In this document: positions 50,089-59,516 of the stretch, piece after piece
How the letters are laid out: every line of letters starts with the position of its first letter
Position numbering within the stretch: position 1 is the first letter of the stretch
Assembly (NCBI GenBank): GCA_018401465.1
Contig: JAGYKE010000005.1
Location: forward strand, 558,001 to 622,000
From: Aestuariivita sp.
Lineage (GTDB): Bacteria; Pseudomonadota; Alphaproteobacteria; Rhodobacterales; Rhodobacteraceae
Direction: 5' to 3'
Length of the DNA stretch: 64,000 bases
The notes under the pieces: generated by a model
Told to the model about the DNA's origin: nothing
What the model saw: only the letters and a program-made list of their open reading frames with translations
Databases searched by the model: none
Program-made: the position numbers and the translations under genes

Positions 50089-51832
50089 CACGCCGACTGC
50101 GTCCGAGACCCCGACGGCGCGCCCGGTCGCGACGGCGATGATCACGCCCGCACCGCCCCCCCGCATGCCCGAGGCGGCGGCGGCTCAGTCGCGCCCGTCG
50201 ATGACACAGGCGCTCGCCGCGCGCGCGGCCGCGGCCTCGCCGCGCACGGTCACAGCTCTCCAGCATCCCGCACAGGCGGTCGCGGTCGCGCGTCCGGTCG
50301 CAGCCCCCCAGCAGGCCCCGCGTCCCGCCGATCCCATGCCGCTGCAAAGGGGCGAAGTCGCCAGCGCCGCCGAAACGCAGCTTGACGCCGAACTCGACGC
50401 GATCCGCCGCGAAGGCCTGACGGGGCGCCAGCTCCGCCTTGCGCGCCGCGTCGCGCAAAAGCACGACCTGCCCGCGACCTCGGATTTCGACGCCGTGCGC
50501 CTTCTGCGCAAGGCCGGGATCGATCCGTTCCAGCGCTCGAACATCCTCGAACTGGTGGTGCCGCGCGGCAAAGCCGACCCGGTGCCCGAAGACCGCGACA
50601 CCGATCCCGCGCCCCGCGTGCAGCTGCCCCAGACCGTTCCGGTGCAGAAGCAGACGCTTCCCTCGACCGAGCTGAACCCCGCCCGCCAGCGCGAGAACGA
50701 GATCAGCCGCATCCGCATCGAACTGGCCCAGCGCCGCCGCCGCAAGATGGCGCTGCTCATGGCACGGCTGGCCTTCTTCGTCTTCCTCCCGACGATCCTC
50801 GCGGGCTACTATTTCTACGCTGTGGCGACGCCGATGTATTCGACCAAGTCCGAGTTCCTGATTCTGCAGGCCGACGGCGCCGGGGGCAGCGTCGGCGGGC
50901 TTCTGTCGGGCACGCAATTCGCCACCAACCAAGACGCCATCGCCGTCCAGTCCTACCTCCAATCCAAGGACGCGATGCTGCGGCTCGACGATGATCAGGG
51001 CTTCAAGTCGCATTTCCTGCAGGACTGGATCGATCCGATCCAGCGGCTCGAACCCGAGCCCACGAACGAACAGGCCTACAAGATCTACAAGAAACACGTG
51101 AAGATCGGCTTCGACCCGACCGAAGGCGTCATCCGCATGGAGGTGATCGCCGCCGATCCGCAGGTATCCAAGGACTTCTCGGAACGCCTGATCTCCTATG
51201 CCGAGGAACGGGTGAACAGCCTGTCCGAGAAAAAGCGCATCGACCAGATGCGCGATGCGCTCGCCGCCTTCGAGGAAGCGCAGGAAGAACGCCGCGTCAC
51301 CCAGCAGGCGCTGGTCGATCTGCAAGTGCAGGGCTCGATCCTTGACCCCGAGGCGGTGATCGCCTCGATCCGCAGCCAGATCAACACGATCGAGATCCAG
51401 CTGCAGGAAAAGCAGCTGCAGCTGGCAGCCCTTCTCGACAACGCCCGCCCGAACCAGAGCCGCGTGGAAGGCGTGCGCGGAGATATCGGCAGGCTCGAGG
51501 AACTGCTGGCCGATCTCAATGGCCGCATGACCGACATGAGCCAAGGCGAAAACTCGCTCGCGCAGCTGGCCGTGCGCATCCAGATGGCGCAGGCCGACCT
51601 TCTGACCCGCGACATGCTGCTGCAATCGGCGCTGCAGCAGGTTGAAACCGCCCGGCTCGAGGCGAATCGTCAGGTGCGCTACCTCACGATCTCGGTCCAG
51701 CCGGTGGCAAGCCAGGAACCCGCCTATCCGCGGTCCTTCGAGAATACGCTGCTGGCCTTCCTCGTCTTTGGTGGTATCTATCTGCTGTTTTCCCTCACCG
51801 CGTCGATCCTGCGCGAACAGATCAGTAGCTGA
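50045..51832 (+). CDS. Capsule export inner-membrane protein (KpsE/CtrB-like)
   Basis: A 595-residue polysaccharide co-polymerase-type protein. A membrane segment at about 235-258 (MARLAFFVFLPTILAGYYFYAV) leads into a periplasmic domain starting MYSTKSEFLILQADG, then long coiled coils (about 400-530) and a second membrane segment at about 567-588 (LLAFLVFGGIYLLFSLTASI). That is the KpsE/CtrB/BexC topology connecting the inner-membrane ABC exporter to the outer-membrane channel. The 230-residue N-terminal extension, rich in alanine, proline and arginine, is far longer than in KpsE and probably disordered in its first 110 residues. The stop codon overlaps the kdsA start by one base. Confidence 0.85.
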   Translation: MTTKPKATRFRIRRSTPTASETPTARPVATAMITPAPPPRMPEAAAAQSRPSMTQALAARAAAASPRTVTALQHPAQAVAVARPVAAPQQAPRPADPMPLQRGEVASAAETQLDAELDAIRREGLTGRQLRLARRVAQKHDLPATSDFDAVRLLRKAGIDPFQRSNILELVVPRGKADPVPEDRDTDPAPRVQLPQTVPVQKQTLPSTELNPARQRENEISRIRIELAQRRRRKMALLMARLAFFVFLPTILAGYYFYAVATPMYSTKSEFLILQADGAGGSVGGLLSGTQFATNQDAIAVQSYLQSKDAMLRLDDDQGFKSHFLQDWIDPIQRLEPEPTNEQAYKIYKKHVKIGFDPTEGVIRMEVIAADPQVSKDFSERLISYAEERVNSLSEKKRIDQMRDALAAFEEAQEERRVTQQALVDLQVQGSILDPEAVIASIRSQINTIEIQLQEKQLQLAALLDNARPNQSRVEGVRGDIGRLEELLADLNGRMTDMSQGENSLAQLAVRIQMAQADLLTRDMLLQSALQQVETARLEANRQVRYLTISVQPVASQEPAYPRSFENTLLAFLVFGGIYLLFSLTASILREQISS

Positions 51833-52665
51833 TGAAACATGTCACCGTCGCCGGTCTGACGATCGGAAACGACCTGCCCCTCACCGTGATCGCGGGCCCC
51901 TGCCAGCTGGAAAGCGAGGGGCACGCGATGATGATCGCCGAAACCATGAAGGCCGCCTGCGACCGGGCGGGCGCGCAGTTCGTCTTCAAGGCAAGCTACG
52001 ACAAGGCGAACCGCACCTCGCTGTCGGGCCGCCGCGGTCTTGGCCTCGACGAAGGGCTGCGCGTGCTCGACAATCTGCGCGCGCGGCTCGGCGTGCCGGT
52101 CCTGACCGACGTGCATTCCGAAGCCCAATGCGCCGCCGCCGCTCAGGCGGTCGACATCCTGCAGATCCCCGCCTTTCTGTGCCGCCAGACCGACCTTCTT
52201 CTGGCCGCGGGCGCGACAGGCGCGGTGGTCAACGTCAAGAAGGGCCAGTTCCTCGCGCCATGGGACATGCCGAACGTCATCGCCAAGATCGAAAGCACCG
52301 GTAACACGCGCATCCTTCTGACCGAACGCGGCACATCGTTTGGCTACAACACGCTGGTGGCCGACATGCGGTCGCTGCCGCAGATGGCGCGCACGGGCTA
52401 CCCGGTGGTGATGGACGCCACCCACAGCGTGCAGCAGCCCGGCGGACAGGGCGGATCGTCCGGCGGCCAGCGCGAGTTCGCGCCCGTCATGGCCCGCGCC
52501 GCCGTCGCCCTTGGTGTGGCGGCGGTGTTCATCGAAACCCATGAAGACCCCGACCGCGCCCCGTCGGACGGGCCGAACATGATCCCGCTGGACCAGATGC
52601 CGCGCCTTGTCGACAGCCTCATGCGGTTCGATGGGCTCGCCAAGTCGGACCCGATCACGATCTGA
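51832..52665 (+). CDS. kdsA: 3-deoxy-8-phosphooctulonate (Kdo-8-phosphate) synthase
   Basis: A 277-residue Kdo-8-phosphate synthase, which joins arabinose 5-phosphate and phosphoenolpyruvate. The cysteine in VIAGPCQLESEGHA marks the metal-dependent class (metal-independent enzymes have asparagine there). Other landmarks are FKASYDKANRTS, LTDVHSEAQ, the NVKKGQFLAPWDM strand and MDATHSVQQPGGQGGSSGGQ. Kdo is needed for lipopolysaccharide and, in capsule systems of this type, for the lipid-linked Kdo primer. Its place directly after the capsule export genes, with a one-base overlap, points to the second role. Confidence 0.96.
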   Translation: MKHVTVAGLTIGNDLPLTVIAGPCQLESEGHAMMIAETMKAACDRAGAQFVFKASYDKANRTSLSGRRGLGLDEGLRVLDNLRARLGVPVLTDVHSEAQCAAAAQAVDILQIPAFLCRQTDLLLAAGATGAVVNVKKGQFLAPWDMPNVIAKIESTGNTRILLTERGTSFGYNTLVADMRSLPQMARTGYPVVMDATHSVQQPGGQGGSSGGQREFAPVMARAAVALGVAAVFIETHEDPDRAPSDGPNMIPLDQMPRLVDSLMRFDGLAKSDPITI

Positions 52666-52672
52666 GAGAGCG

Positions 52673-54169
52673 ATGAAAGCACCCCGCCCTGACGTCACGC
52701 CCAACACCTGGGAATTCCTGCGCGATGCGATGATCGCGCCCACGGGCTTCCGGGAATACGATGCGCGCTGGAAATATCCCGAAGGCATCAACCTGCCCGG
52801 CGTTCAGGCGCTCGGCCTTGGCCTTGGCACGCAGATGCACCGGCGCGGGATCGACCCCGTCATCGCGGTCGGCAACGATTACCGCGACTATTCGCTGGCC
52901 ATCAAGCAGGCGCTGATCCTCGGGCTGATGCAGGCGGGCATCCGCGTCCGCGACATCGGCCCGGCACTGAGCCCGATGGCCTATTTCGCGCAGTTCCACC
53001 TTGACGCGCCTGCGGTCGCCATGGTGACGGCAAGCCACAACCCCAATGGCTGGACAGGCGTGAAGATGGGCTTCGAGCGCCCCTTGACCCATGGCCCTGA
53101 CGAGATGGCGGAACTGCGCGACATCGTCCTGCAGGGCGAAGGCGTGGCGCGGCCGGGCGGGTCCTACGAATTCGTGGACGGTGTCCGCGAGGCCTATCTC
53201 GACGACCTCGTTGGGGATTTCCGCATGTCACGACCCCTGAAGGTCGTCTGCGCCACCGGCAACGGCACGGCATCCGCCTTTGCGCCGGACCTCTTCCGCC
53301 GCATGGGCGTCGAGGTGATCGAAAGCCACAACCGGCTCGACTACACCTTCCCCCATTACAACCCCAACCCCGAAGCGCTGGAAATGCTGCACGACATGGC
53401 CGCCAGCGTGAAAGCGAGCGGAGCAGACTTCGCGCTCGGCTTCGACGGCGACGGCGACCGCTGCGGCGTGGTGGATGACGAAGGCGAAGAGATCTTCGCC
53501 GACAAGGTGGGCGTGATCCTCGCGCGCGATCTGGCCAAACTGTACCCCGGCGCCACCTTTGTCGCCGACGTTAAGTCGACGGGCCTGTTTGCATCCGACC
53601 CGGAACTGAAGAAGCGCGGGGTGAAGGCCGATTACTGGAAGACCGGCCACAGCCACATGAAGCGCCGGGTCAAGGAACTCGGCGCGCTCGCGGGCTTCGA
53701 GAAATCGGGGCACTACTTCCTGTCCGAACCCATCGGGCGCGGATATGATTGCGGCATGCGCGTCGCAGTCGAGATCTGCAAGCTGATGAACCGCAACCCG
53801 ACGCAGTCCATGTCCGACCTGCGCCGCGCGCTGCCGCGCACATGGTCGACGCCCACCATGTCGCCCTTCGCCGCCGATACCGAGAAATACGGCATCCTCG
53901 CCCGTCTTGTGGACAAGCTGGTGGCCCGGCACGCGGCGGGCGAACCGCTGGCAGGCCGCGCCATCCGCGAAGTCGTCACCGTGAACGGGGCGCGCGTCAT
54001 CCTCGACAATGGCGGCTGGGGCCTCGTGCGCGCGTCCTCGAACACGCCGAACCTCGTCGTGGTCTGCGAAAGCCCCGAAAGCGAGGCCGAGATGCGCGCG
54101 ATCTTCTCTGACATCGACGCGGTCATCCGCACGGAACCGGGCGTGGGCGACTACGACCAGACGATCTGA
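52673..54169 (+). CDS. Phosphomannomutase/phosphoglucomutase
   Basis: A 498-residue alpha-D-phosphohexomutase of the AlgC/ManB type. The phosphoserine loop is VTASHNPNGWTGVK, the metal loop is GFDGDGDRCGVVD, and the sugar loop appears as FEKSGHYFLSEP. The final domain carries the phosphate-binding RASSNTPNL. It should interconvert mannose (or glucose) 6- and 1-phosphate and feed nucleotide sugars into capsule or LPS. A GAGAGAG ribosome site precedes the ATG at 52673. It follows kdsA by 7 bases and ends the capsule operon, after which two head-to-head repeats form a large hairpin. Confidence 0.93.
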   Translation: MKAPRPDVTPNTWEFLRDAMIAPTGFREYDARWKYPEGINLPGVQALGLGLGTQMHRRGIDPVIAVGNDYRDYSLAIKQALILGLMQAGIRVRDIGPALSPMAYFAQFHLDAPAVAMVTASHNPNGWTGVKMGFERPLTHGPDEMAELRDIVLQGEGVARPGGSYEFVDGVREAYLDDLVGDFRMSRPLKVVCATGNGTASAFAPDLFRRMGVEVIESHNRLDYTFPHYNPNPEALEMLHDMAASVKASGADFALGFDGDGDRCGVVDDEGEEIFADKVGVILARDLAKLYPGATFVADVKSTGLFASDPELKKRGVKADYWKTGHSHMKRRVKELGALAGFEKSGHYFLSEPIGRGYDCGMRVAVEICKLMNRNPTQSMSDLRRALPRTWSTPTMSPFAADTEKYGILARLVDKLVARHAAGEPLAGRAIREVVTVNGARVILDNGGWGLVRASSNTPNLVVVCESPESEAEMRAIFSDIDAVIRTEPGVGDYDQTI

Positions 54170-54184
54170 GCCAAAAGGTCAGAA

Positions 54185-54234
54185 GCGGGGAGCCAGCCCC
54201 CCGCACCCCCCGGGATATTTGCAAACCCGAAGAA
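54185..54234 (+). repeat. GGGATATTT-type REP-like element, forward copy of an inverted pair
   Basis: Nearly identical to the element at 28386, including GCCAGCCCCCCGCACCCCC, the core GGGATATTT (54212-54220) and the AACCCGAAGAAG tail. It starts 15 bases after the stop of the phosphohexomutase gene. Confidence 0.75.
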
Positions 54235-54247
54235 GAACAGGACCCTT

Positions 54248-54311
54248 GCTTCTTCGGGTTCAAAAACATCCCGGGGGTGAGCGCCGCAAGGCGCGAGGGG
54301 GCAGAGCCCCC
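54248..54311 (-). repeat. GGGATATTT-type REP-like element, inverted copy
   Basis: On the reverse strand it reads GGGGGCTCTGCCCCC, a GC-rich loop with GCGCCTTGCGGCGC, CCCCCGGGATGTTTTTG and GAACCCGAAGAAG. It faces the copy at 54185, so CCCGAAGAAG and CTTCTTCGGG pair and the two together can fold into one long hairpin between convergent genes. Confidence 0.75.
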
Positions 54312-56250
54312 TCAGTTCCCGCCCAGAAGCTTTCGCAGCTGCTCCTTGGCCTTCTCCTCCAGCGCGTCCTTCACGGCATCCTCGGTCGATTGTCCCTCCT
54401 GCACGGTGACGCCCAGCTCCTCCTGCAGCTTGCGCTCGATCCGCTCTTCCGCCTCGCGCCTGACCTCCTCGACCTTGCCGCTGGCATCGAGCTTCAGGGC
54501 CTGTTCCAGATCGGGCACGATGCGCGGGCCCGACCAGGGCCCGGTGATCCGGATCGGGATGGCAAGGCCCTGGCCCGAATTGGCGCGCAGCGCGATCGGC
54601 GTGAAGAGATAGTCGATGTCGCGCGCGCCAAGCCCGATGCGCCCTGCCCCTTCGGCGCGGAAATTGGCCAGCAGGATCAGAAGGTTATCGTTGCGCAGAT
54701 CGCCGCGCTCCATCGTGAAATCGGCGCTCATGCTGTCGAAGACGGTGGTGCCGCCGCTGCCCGTCCCGGTGCGGATCAGCCGGTCGAGATCGATCCCCGC
54801 AATCACGCCCCGCCCCATCGACAGCGATCCGCGCCCCGACAGCGATTTCATGATCGCATCGACCGACTGGCCGACACCGAGGAATTCGATCCCGGCCTCC
54901 GCCTTGCCAGACAGGCGCGTCACCCCGGCCAGCGCGGAGAGCGCCGATTGCGTCTCGATCCCTTGGGCCGTCAGCGCGCCGCCCACCGACAGGCCGCTGC
55001 GGTTGTTGGCGACAAGCTGCCCGGCGACCACGCCGTCGAAGATGCCCGCCCGGTCGATCTGCAGCACCGCCCGCGCGCGGTCGATGCTCAGCGCCAGCTG
55101 CGGATCGGCGATGGTCACATCGCCCAGCAGGATCGCCGCGGCCGCCAGCGCGATCTGCGCGTCCAGCAGACCCAGCGCCGAGGCGTCGATGGGGTCGGTC
55201 GGCCAGCCTCCGCCCGCGCCGGGCGCGGGCGCGGAGGCGCCGCCGCCGGGCCCCGGACAGCCCCCCAAGGTCGAGCGCCCCCGCCGCCAGCCGCGCCGTG
55301 ACGCGCGGCTTGCCCGACAGGTCGATATCCGCATCCCCCGTCAGACGGTTCTCGTCCAGCCCGAGGACGAGGTCGCGCAAGGACAGGCGGCGGTCGGTGG
55401 TGAAGGTCAGGCTGCTCTGCGCCTCGATCGCCCGGCCCAGACCCCGGGGCAGGCTGACGCCGCCCGCGCCCAGCGCCGCGAGCATCGCTCCGGTATCCCC
55501 GGCCGACAGCGTCAGATCGCCCGACGCTTCGCCCGCAAGGCTGGCGCGCCCGGTGAAGGACGCCTCGCCCCCCCGCGTGCTCAGCTGGGCCGCCACCGGC
55601 GCCACCGCGCCGTCGAGGAAGGCGGCGAACGTGTCGATCCGGCCCGAGAGGGTCACCGGCTCTCCGGTCAGGCGCAGCGTGCCGTCGAAGCGCGCCGCCC
55701 CCCCCGCCTCGGGCCAATCGAGCGTCAGGGACACCCCCGAGATGTCGACCGGCGCGCCGCCTGCGGGCGCATAGACAAGCCGCGCGTCGGTGATCTTCAG
55801 GCGTTCGAGCGTGAAGGGCGTGGGCGCGCCCGTGCCGCCCGGAGTGGAGGGCGCGGCCCCTTCGGCCTGTCCGAAGACCCAGTTCCCGGTCCCGTCGGCA
55901 CGCGTGGCCAGCCGCACGACCGGGCGCAGCGCCTCGATATGCCGGATGCGGATGTCGCCGCCCAGAAGCCCGCGCGCATCTATTCCGATGGCAACGCCTT
56001 CGGCCTCGACCATGGGCGCGTTACCCGCCCAACCGGCGTTCGAGAAGGTCACAGACCCCGTGCGCACCCCCAGCACCGGCCAGAAACTGAGCGCGACCTC
56101 GCCCTGCACATTCAGGTCACGGCCGGTCTGCGCACGGACCTGATCGGCGGCGATGGCCGCGATCCGCTCCTTCGGCAGGAAGAAGACCGCGCCCACCGCG
56201 AAGGCGGCGACAAGGATCAGCGCGCCCAGAAGCCGGTAAATCCATCGCAT
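54312..56250 (-). pseudogene. AsmA-family protein gene interrupted by a single-base frameshift
   Basis: Together the two frames encode about 645 residues of an AsmA-like protein: an N-terminal signal-anchor ([25 protein letters not shown]), the AsmA start domain with LNVQGEVALSFWPVLGVRTG, and the C-terminal AsmA_2-like part with ADFTMERGDLRND and IPIRITGPWSGPRIVPDLE. AsmA-family proteins sit in the inner membrane and help move phospholipids toward the outer membrane. The frame is lost between about 55249 and 55266, where the reverse strand reads GGGGGGCTGTCCGGGGCCCGG; removing one G restores a continuous protein (LDLGGLSGPGGGASAPAP). This may be a true mutation, a phase-variable tract or a sequencing error. 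The ATG at 56250 fits a GAGGT ribosome site better than the one at 56256. Confidence 0.8.
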
Positions 56251-56362
56251 GACCATTACCTCACAAGATCGGCGGCAGGATCAGCTTACCGGGGTTTCGC
56301 TGCCGCGCAACGCCGACGCGGGCCTCTGGGCAGCAGAACGCGCTTGGCCTATATGCGGGGCG

Positions 56363-57751
56363 ATGAGCACGAACCCACCGAATCTGCGCCCCGACATCGC
56401 GCCACAGGCGCGTATGGGCGATGCGCCCCGCCCGGGCCAGCCGACGATCGGCATGGTCAGCCTTGGCTGTCCGAAGGCGCTGGTCGACAGCGAACGCATC
56501 CTGACGCGCCTGCGCGCCGAAGGCTACGGCATCTCGCCCGACTATGCGGGTGCGGACGTCGTGATCGTGAACACCTGCGGGTTTCTCGACAGCGCCAAGG
56601 CCGAAAGCCTTGACGCCATCGGCGAGGCGCTGCGCGAAAACGGGCGCGTGATCGTCACGGGCTGCCTCGGGGCCGAGCCCGAGTATATCACCGGGGCGCA
56701 TCCCAAGGTGCTGGCGGTGACGGGCCCGCATCAATACGAGCAGGTGCTGGATGCCGTGCATGCCGCCGTGCCGCCCTCACCCGATCCTTTCGTCGATCTG
56801 GTCCCGGCTTCGGGCATAAGGCTGACGCCGCGCCACTATGCCTATGTGAAGATATCCGAGGGCTGCAACCACGCCTGCCGCTTCTGCATCATCCCCGACA
56901 TGCGCGGGAAACTGGTGTCGCGCCCCGCCCATGCGGTGCTGCGGGAGGCGGAAAAACTGGTGGAGGCGGGCGTGCGCGAGCTTCTGGTCATCAGCCAGGA
57001 CACCAGCGCCTATGGTCTGGACCGCAAGTACGACGTGAACCCCTGGCAAGGGGGCGAGGTGCGCAGTCATATCCTCGATCTGTCGCGCGAGATGGGCAAG
57101 CTCGGCGCTTGGGTGCGGCTTCACTATGTCTACCCCTATCCGCATGTGCGCGATCTGGTGCCGCTGATGGCGGACCCGGAGAACGGGCTGCTGCCCTATC
57201 TCGACATCCCCTTCCAGCACGCGCACCCCGATGTGCTGCGCCGCATGGCGCGGCCCGCGGCGGCGGCGAAGACATTGGATGAAATCCGCGCCTGGCGCGC
57301 GGTCTGCCCGGACATCACGCTGCGGTCGACCTTCATCGTGGGCTATCCGGGCGAGACCGAAGCGGAATTCCAGACCCTGCTCGACTGGCTGGACGAGGCG
57401 CAGCTCGACCGCGTCGGCTGTTTCAAATACGAAAACGTGGCAGGCGCGCGGTCGAACGCGCTGCCGGATCATGTGCCAGAAGAGGTCAAGCAGGATCGCT
57501 GGGACCGCTTCATGGAAAAGGCGCAGGCCATTTCCGAGGCAAAGCTTCAGGCCAAGGTCGGGCGGACCCTGCAGGTGATCGTGGACGAGGTCGATGCCGA
57601 GGCTGCGACCTGCCGCACCATGGCGGATGCGCCGGAAATCGACGGGAACCTGTTCATCGACGACGGCTTCGAAGGCTTGGCGCCCGGCGATATCGTCACG
57701 GTCGAGGTCGAGGAAGCGGGCGACTACGATCTCTGGGGACGGCGCGTCTGA
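56363..57751 (+). CDS. rimO: Ribosomal protein S12 methylthiotransferase
   Basis: A 462-residue radical-SAM enzyme that adds a methylthio group to an aspartate of ribosomal protein S12. The N-terminal methylthiotransferase domain carries the three auxiliary-cluster cysteines in [23 protein letters not shown] and TGCLGAEPE. The radical-SAM motif is [16 protein letters not shown] (CxxxCxxC). The C-terminal TRAM domain follows ([11 protein letters not shown] to [18 protein letters not shown]). RimO rather than MiaB is indicated by [11 protein letters not shown] and the CIIPDMRGK sequence. The ATG at 56363 is chosen because the frame upstream lies in the AsmA promoter region. It diverges from the AsmA-family gene. 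Confidence 0.95.
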   Translation: MSTNPPNLRPDIAPQARMGDAPRPGQPTIGMVSLGCPKALVDSERILTRLRAEGYGISPDYAGADVVIVNTCGFLDSAKAESLDAIGEALRENGRVIVTGCLGAEPEYITGAHPKVLAVTGPHQYEQVLDAVHAAVPPSPDPFVDLVPASGIRLTPRHYAYVKISEGCNHACRFCIIPDMRGKLVSRPAHAVLREAEKLVEAGVRELLVISQDTSAYGLDRKYDVNPWQGGEVRSHILDLSREMGKLGAWVRLHYVYPYPHVRDLVPLMADPENGLLPYLDIPFQHAHPDVLRRMARPAAAAKTLDEIRAWRAVCPDITLRSTFIVGYPGETEAEFQTLLDWLDEAQLDRVGCFKYENVAGARSNALPDHVPEEVKQDRWDRFMEKAQAISEAKLQAKVGRTLQVIVDEVDAEAATCRTMADAPEIDGNLFIDDGFEGLAPGDIVTVEVEEAGDYDLWGRRV

Positions 57752-57803
57752 CGCGGCAGAGCCTGACGCAGGATTTGGGCGCATGCCACCAAGGGTAAGC
57801 GCC

Positions 57804-57849
57804 CGGAAACCGCGTCGGTTTCCGAAGCAAGGTCTGCGTCAGACCTTGC
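57804..57849. terminator. Two consecutive perfect hairpins between convergent genes
   Basis: CGGAAACCG (57804-57812) pairs with CGGTTTCCG (57816-57824), and GCAAGGTCT (57827-57835) pairs with AGACCTTGC (57841-57849). They lie after rimO and overlap the end of the convergent LDH2-family gene. There is no U-tract, so termination could be Rho-assisted or the hairpins may stabilise the 3' ends. Confidence 0.45.
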
Positions 57850-58813
57850 CTGCCAGACGCAGTGCCAGACCCCAGGCCTCGGGGTCGACCTCTATGGGAT
57901 CCGCAAGGACACGCCCCTGCCCCGGCATCCGCGCGCCCGGGTCCTCTGCCACCGCCGCTGCGACCTTGGCGAAGGTGTCGGCAAAACCGTCCGCGGGATC
58001 GATCAGCAGGTAGAACTGGCCCAGATCATGCGGCTTGCCCTCGGGTGCCTTCAGCGCCGACACGCCGCGCGACGTGACGCTGCCGGTCATCCCCGCCGCC
58101 AGCAGTTCCACCATCAGGCCCAGACCCCAGCCCTTGTAGCCGCCGACCGAGACGAGCGAGCCCTTCAGCGCCGCATCGGGATCGGTCGTGGGGTTGCCTT
58201 CAGCGTCCACCGCCCAGCCTTCGGGTATCGCGCGCCCGGCGGCCTTGGCCATGGTGATCGCCCCCAGCGCCACGACCGTGGTCGACTGGTCGAACTGCAT
58301 CGCGACGCCCCCCTTGCCGTCGGGGACCGAGAACGCCACCGGGTTCGTCCCGATCACCCGCGTCCTGCCGCCAGGCGGCGCCACCACGGGCGAGGCGTTC
58401 GTCATGCCAAGGCAGATGAACCCCGCGCGTGCCGCCTGCGCCGTGAAGAAGCCCACCGCCGTGCAGGTATGGGTGTGTCCCACCGCCAGCCGCGCCACCC
58501 CGCACTCCCGCGCGGCCTCAAGCGCCGGGGCAAGGCCGCGCGCGAAGGCGGGCTGCGCGAAGCCGAGCTTGCCGTCCACGTTCACCTCACCCGGGCGGGG
58601 GCGGGTCACCACCGGCTCCACATCCCCCTTCACGCGGCCCGAGACCAGCTGCAGGCAATAGCTTTCGAGATAGTACAGACCGCAGATGCGGTTGCCGGTC
58701 GCCTCGGCCTCGGTCACCGCGTCGGCGACGCTGGCGGCGATCCAGTCCGCCGCGCCATGCGCCACCAGCGCGGTCTTCGCGACGCCGTGCAGTTCGGCTT
58801 GTGTCACCCGCAT
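57839..58813 (-). CDS. LDH2/malate-dehydrogenase-family oxidoreductase
   Basis: A 324-residue member of the LDH2/MDHG family (NADH- or NADPH-dependent reduction of 2-oxo acids, or of cyclic imino acids such as piperideine-2-carboxylate). The fold is unlike ordinary lactate dehydrogenase. Visible family stretches are the catalytic histidine region AVGHTHTCTAVGFF, GMTNASPVVAPPGG, the GTNPVAFSVPDG signature and VGGYKGWGLGLMVELL. The substrate is not resolved: sulfolactate, malate, ureidoglycolate and piperideine-2-carboxylate enzymes all share these motifs. It begins 22 bases after lolD on the same strand, so it is likely the last gene of the lol transcript. Confidence 0.85.
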   Translation of the reverse strand: MRVTQAELHGVAKTALVAHGAADWIAASVADAVTEAEATGNRICGLYYLESYCLQLVSGRVKGDVEPVVTRPRPGEVNVDGKLGFAQPAFARGLAPALEAARECGVARLAVGHTHTCTAVGFFTAQAARAGFICLGMTNASPVVAPPGGRTRVIGTNPVAFSVPDGKGGVAMQFDQSTTVVALGAITMAKAAGRAIPEGWAVDAEGNPTTDPDAALKGSLVSVGGYKGWGLGLMVELLAAGMTGSVTSRGVSALKAPEGKPHDLGQFYLLIDPADGFADTFAKVAAAVAEDPGARMPGQGRVLADPIEVDPEAWGLALRLAGKV

Positions 58814-58835
58814 CGTGCTATTCCCCTTGTTTGCC

Positions 58836-59516
58836 TCAGACCGTCAAGCGCCCGGCATCGAGCCGTAGAACCCGGTCCATCCGCGCCGCAAGGTCAAGGT
58901 TATGCGTCGCGATCAGCGCCGCAAGCCCCTGATGCCGCACAAGATCCATGAGCGCGGCAAAGACCCGGTCCGACGTGGCCGGATCAAGGTTGCCGGTCGG
59001 TTCATCCGCCAGCAGCACGCGCGGCGCATTGGCGAGCGCGCGCGCAAAGGCGACGCGCTGCTGTTCGCCGCCCGACAATTGCGCGGGCCGGTGGGTCATA
59101 CGGTCCGACAGGCCGACGCGGCCCAGAAGATCGGCGGCGCGCGCCTCAGCCGCCGCGCGGCCCACGCCATTTGCCAGTTGCGGCAGGATCACGTTTTCGG
59201 CCGCGGTGAATTCCGGCAGAAGGTGATGGAACTGGTAGATGAAGCCCACCTCGGCACGCCGCACGGCGGTGCGGGCGCGGTCGCCCTGCCCGCCCATGTC
59301 GCGCCCGCCGATGATGACCGACCCAGCGTCCGGCGTGTCGAGCAGACCCGCGATGTGCAGAAGTGTCGATTTCCCCGCCCCCGACGGCGCCACCAGCGCC
59401 ACGATCTCGCCCGGGGCAAGCGTCAGGTCGATGCCGCGCAGCACCTCGACTTCGCCCGGGCGGCCCCGGTTGTAGGTCTTGACGATGCCCGACAGGACCA
59501 GCGCCGCCTCACTCAT
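58836..59516 (-). CDS. lolD: Lipoprotein-releasing ABC transporter ATP-binding protein
   Basis: A 226-residue MacB/LolD-type ATPase that powers release of mature lipoproteins from the inner membrane to LolA. Walker A is [11 protein letters not shown], the Q-loop region reads [16 protein letters not shown] (the FHHLLPEF pattern is typical of LolD), the signature is [15 protein letters not shown] and Walker B is [13 protein letters not shown]. It overlaps the lolC/E stop by 8 bases and is translated right after it. Full-length. Confidence 0.94.
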   Translation of the reverse strand: MSEAALVLSGIVKTYNRGRPGEVEVLRGIDLTLAPGEIVALVAPSGAGKSTLLHIAGLLDTPDAGSVIIGGRDMGGQGDRARTAVRRAEVGFIYQFHHLLPEFTAAENVILPQLANGVGRAAAEARAADLLGRVGLSDRMTHRPAQLSGGEQQRVAFARALANAPRVLLADEPTGNLDPATSDRVFAALMDLVRHQGLAALIATHNLDLAARMDRVLRLDAGRLTV

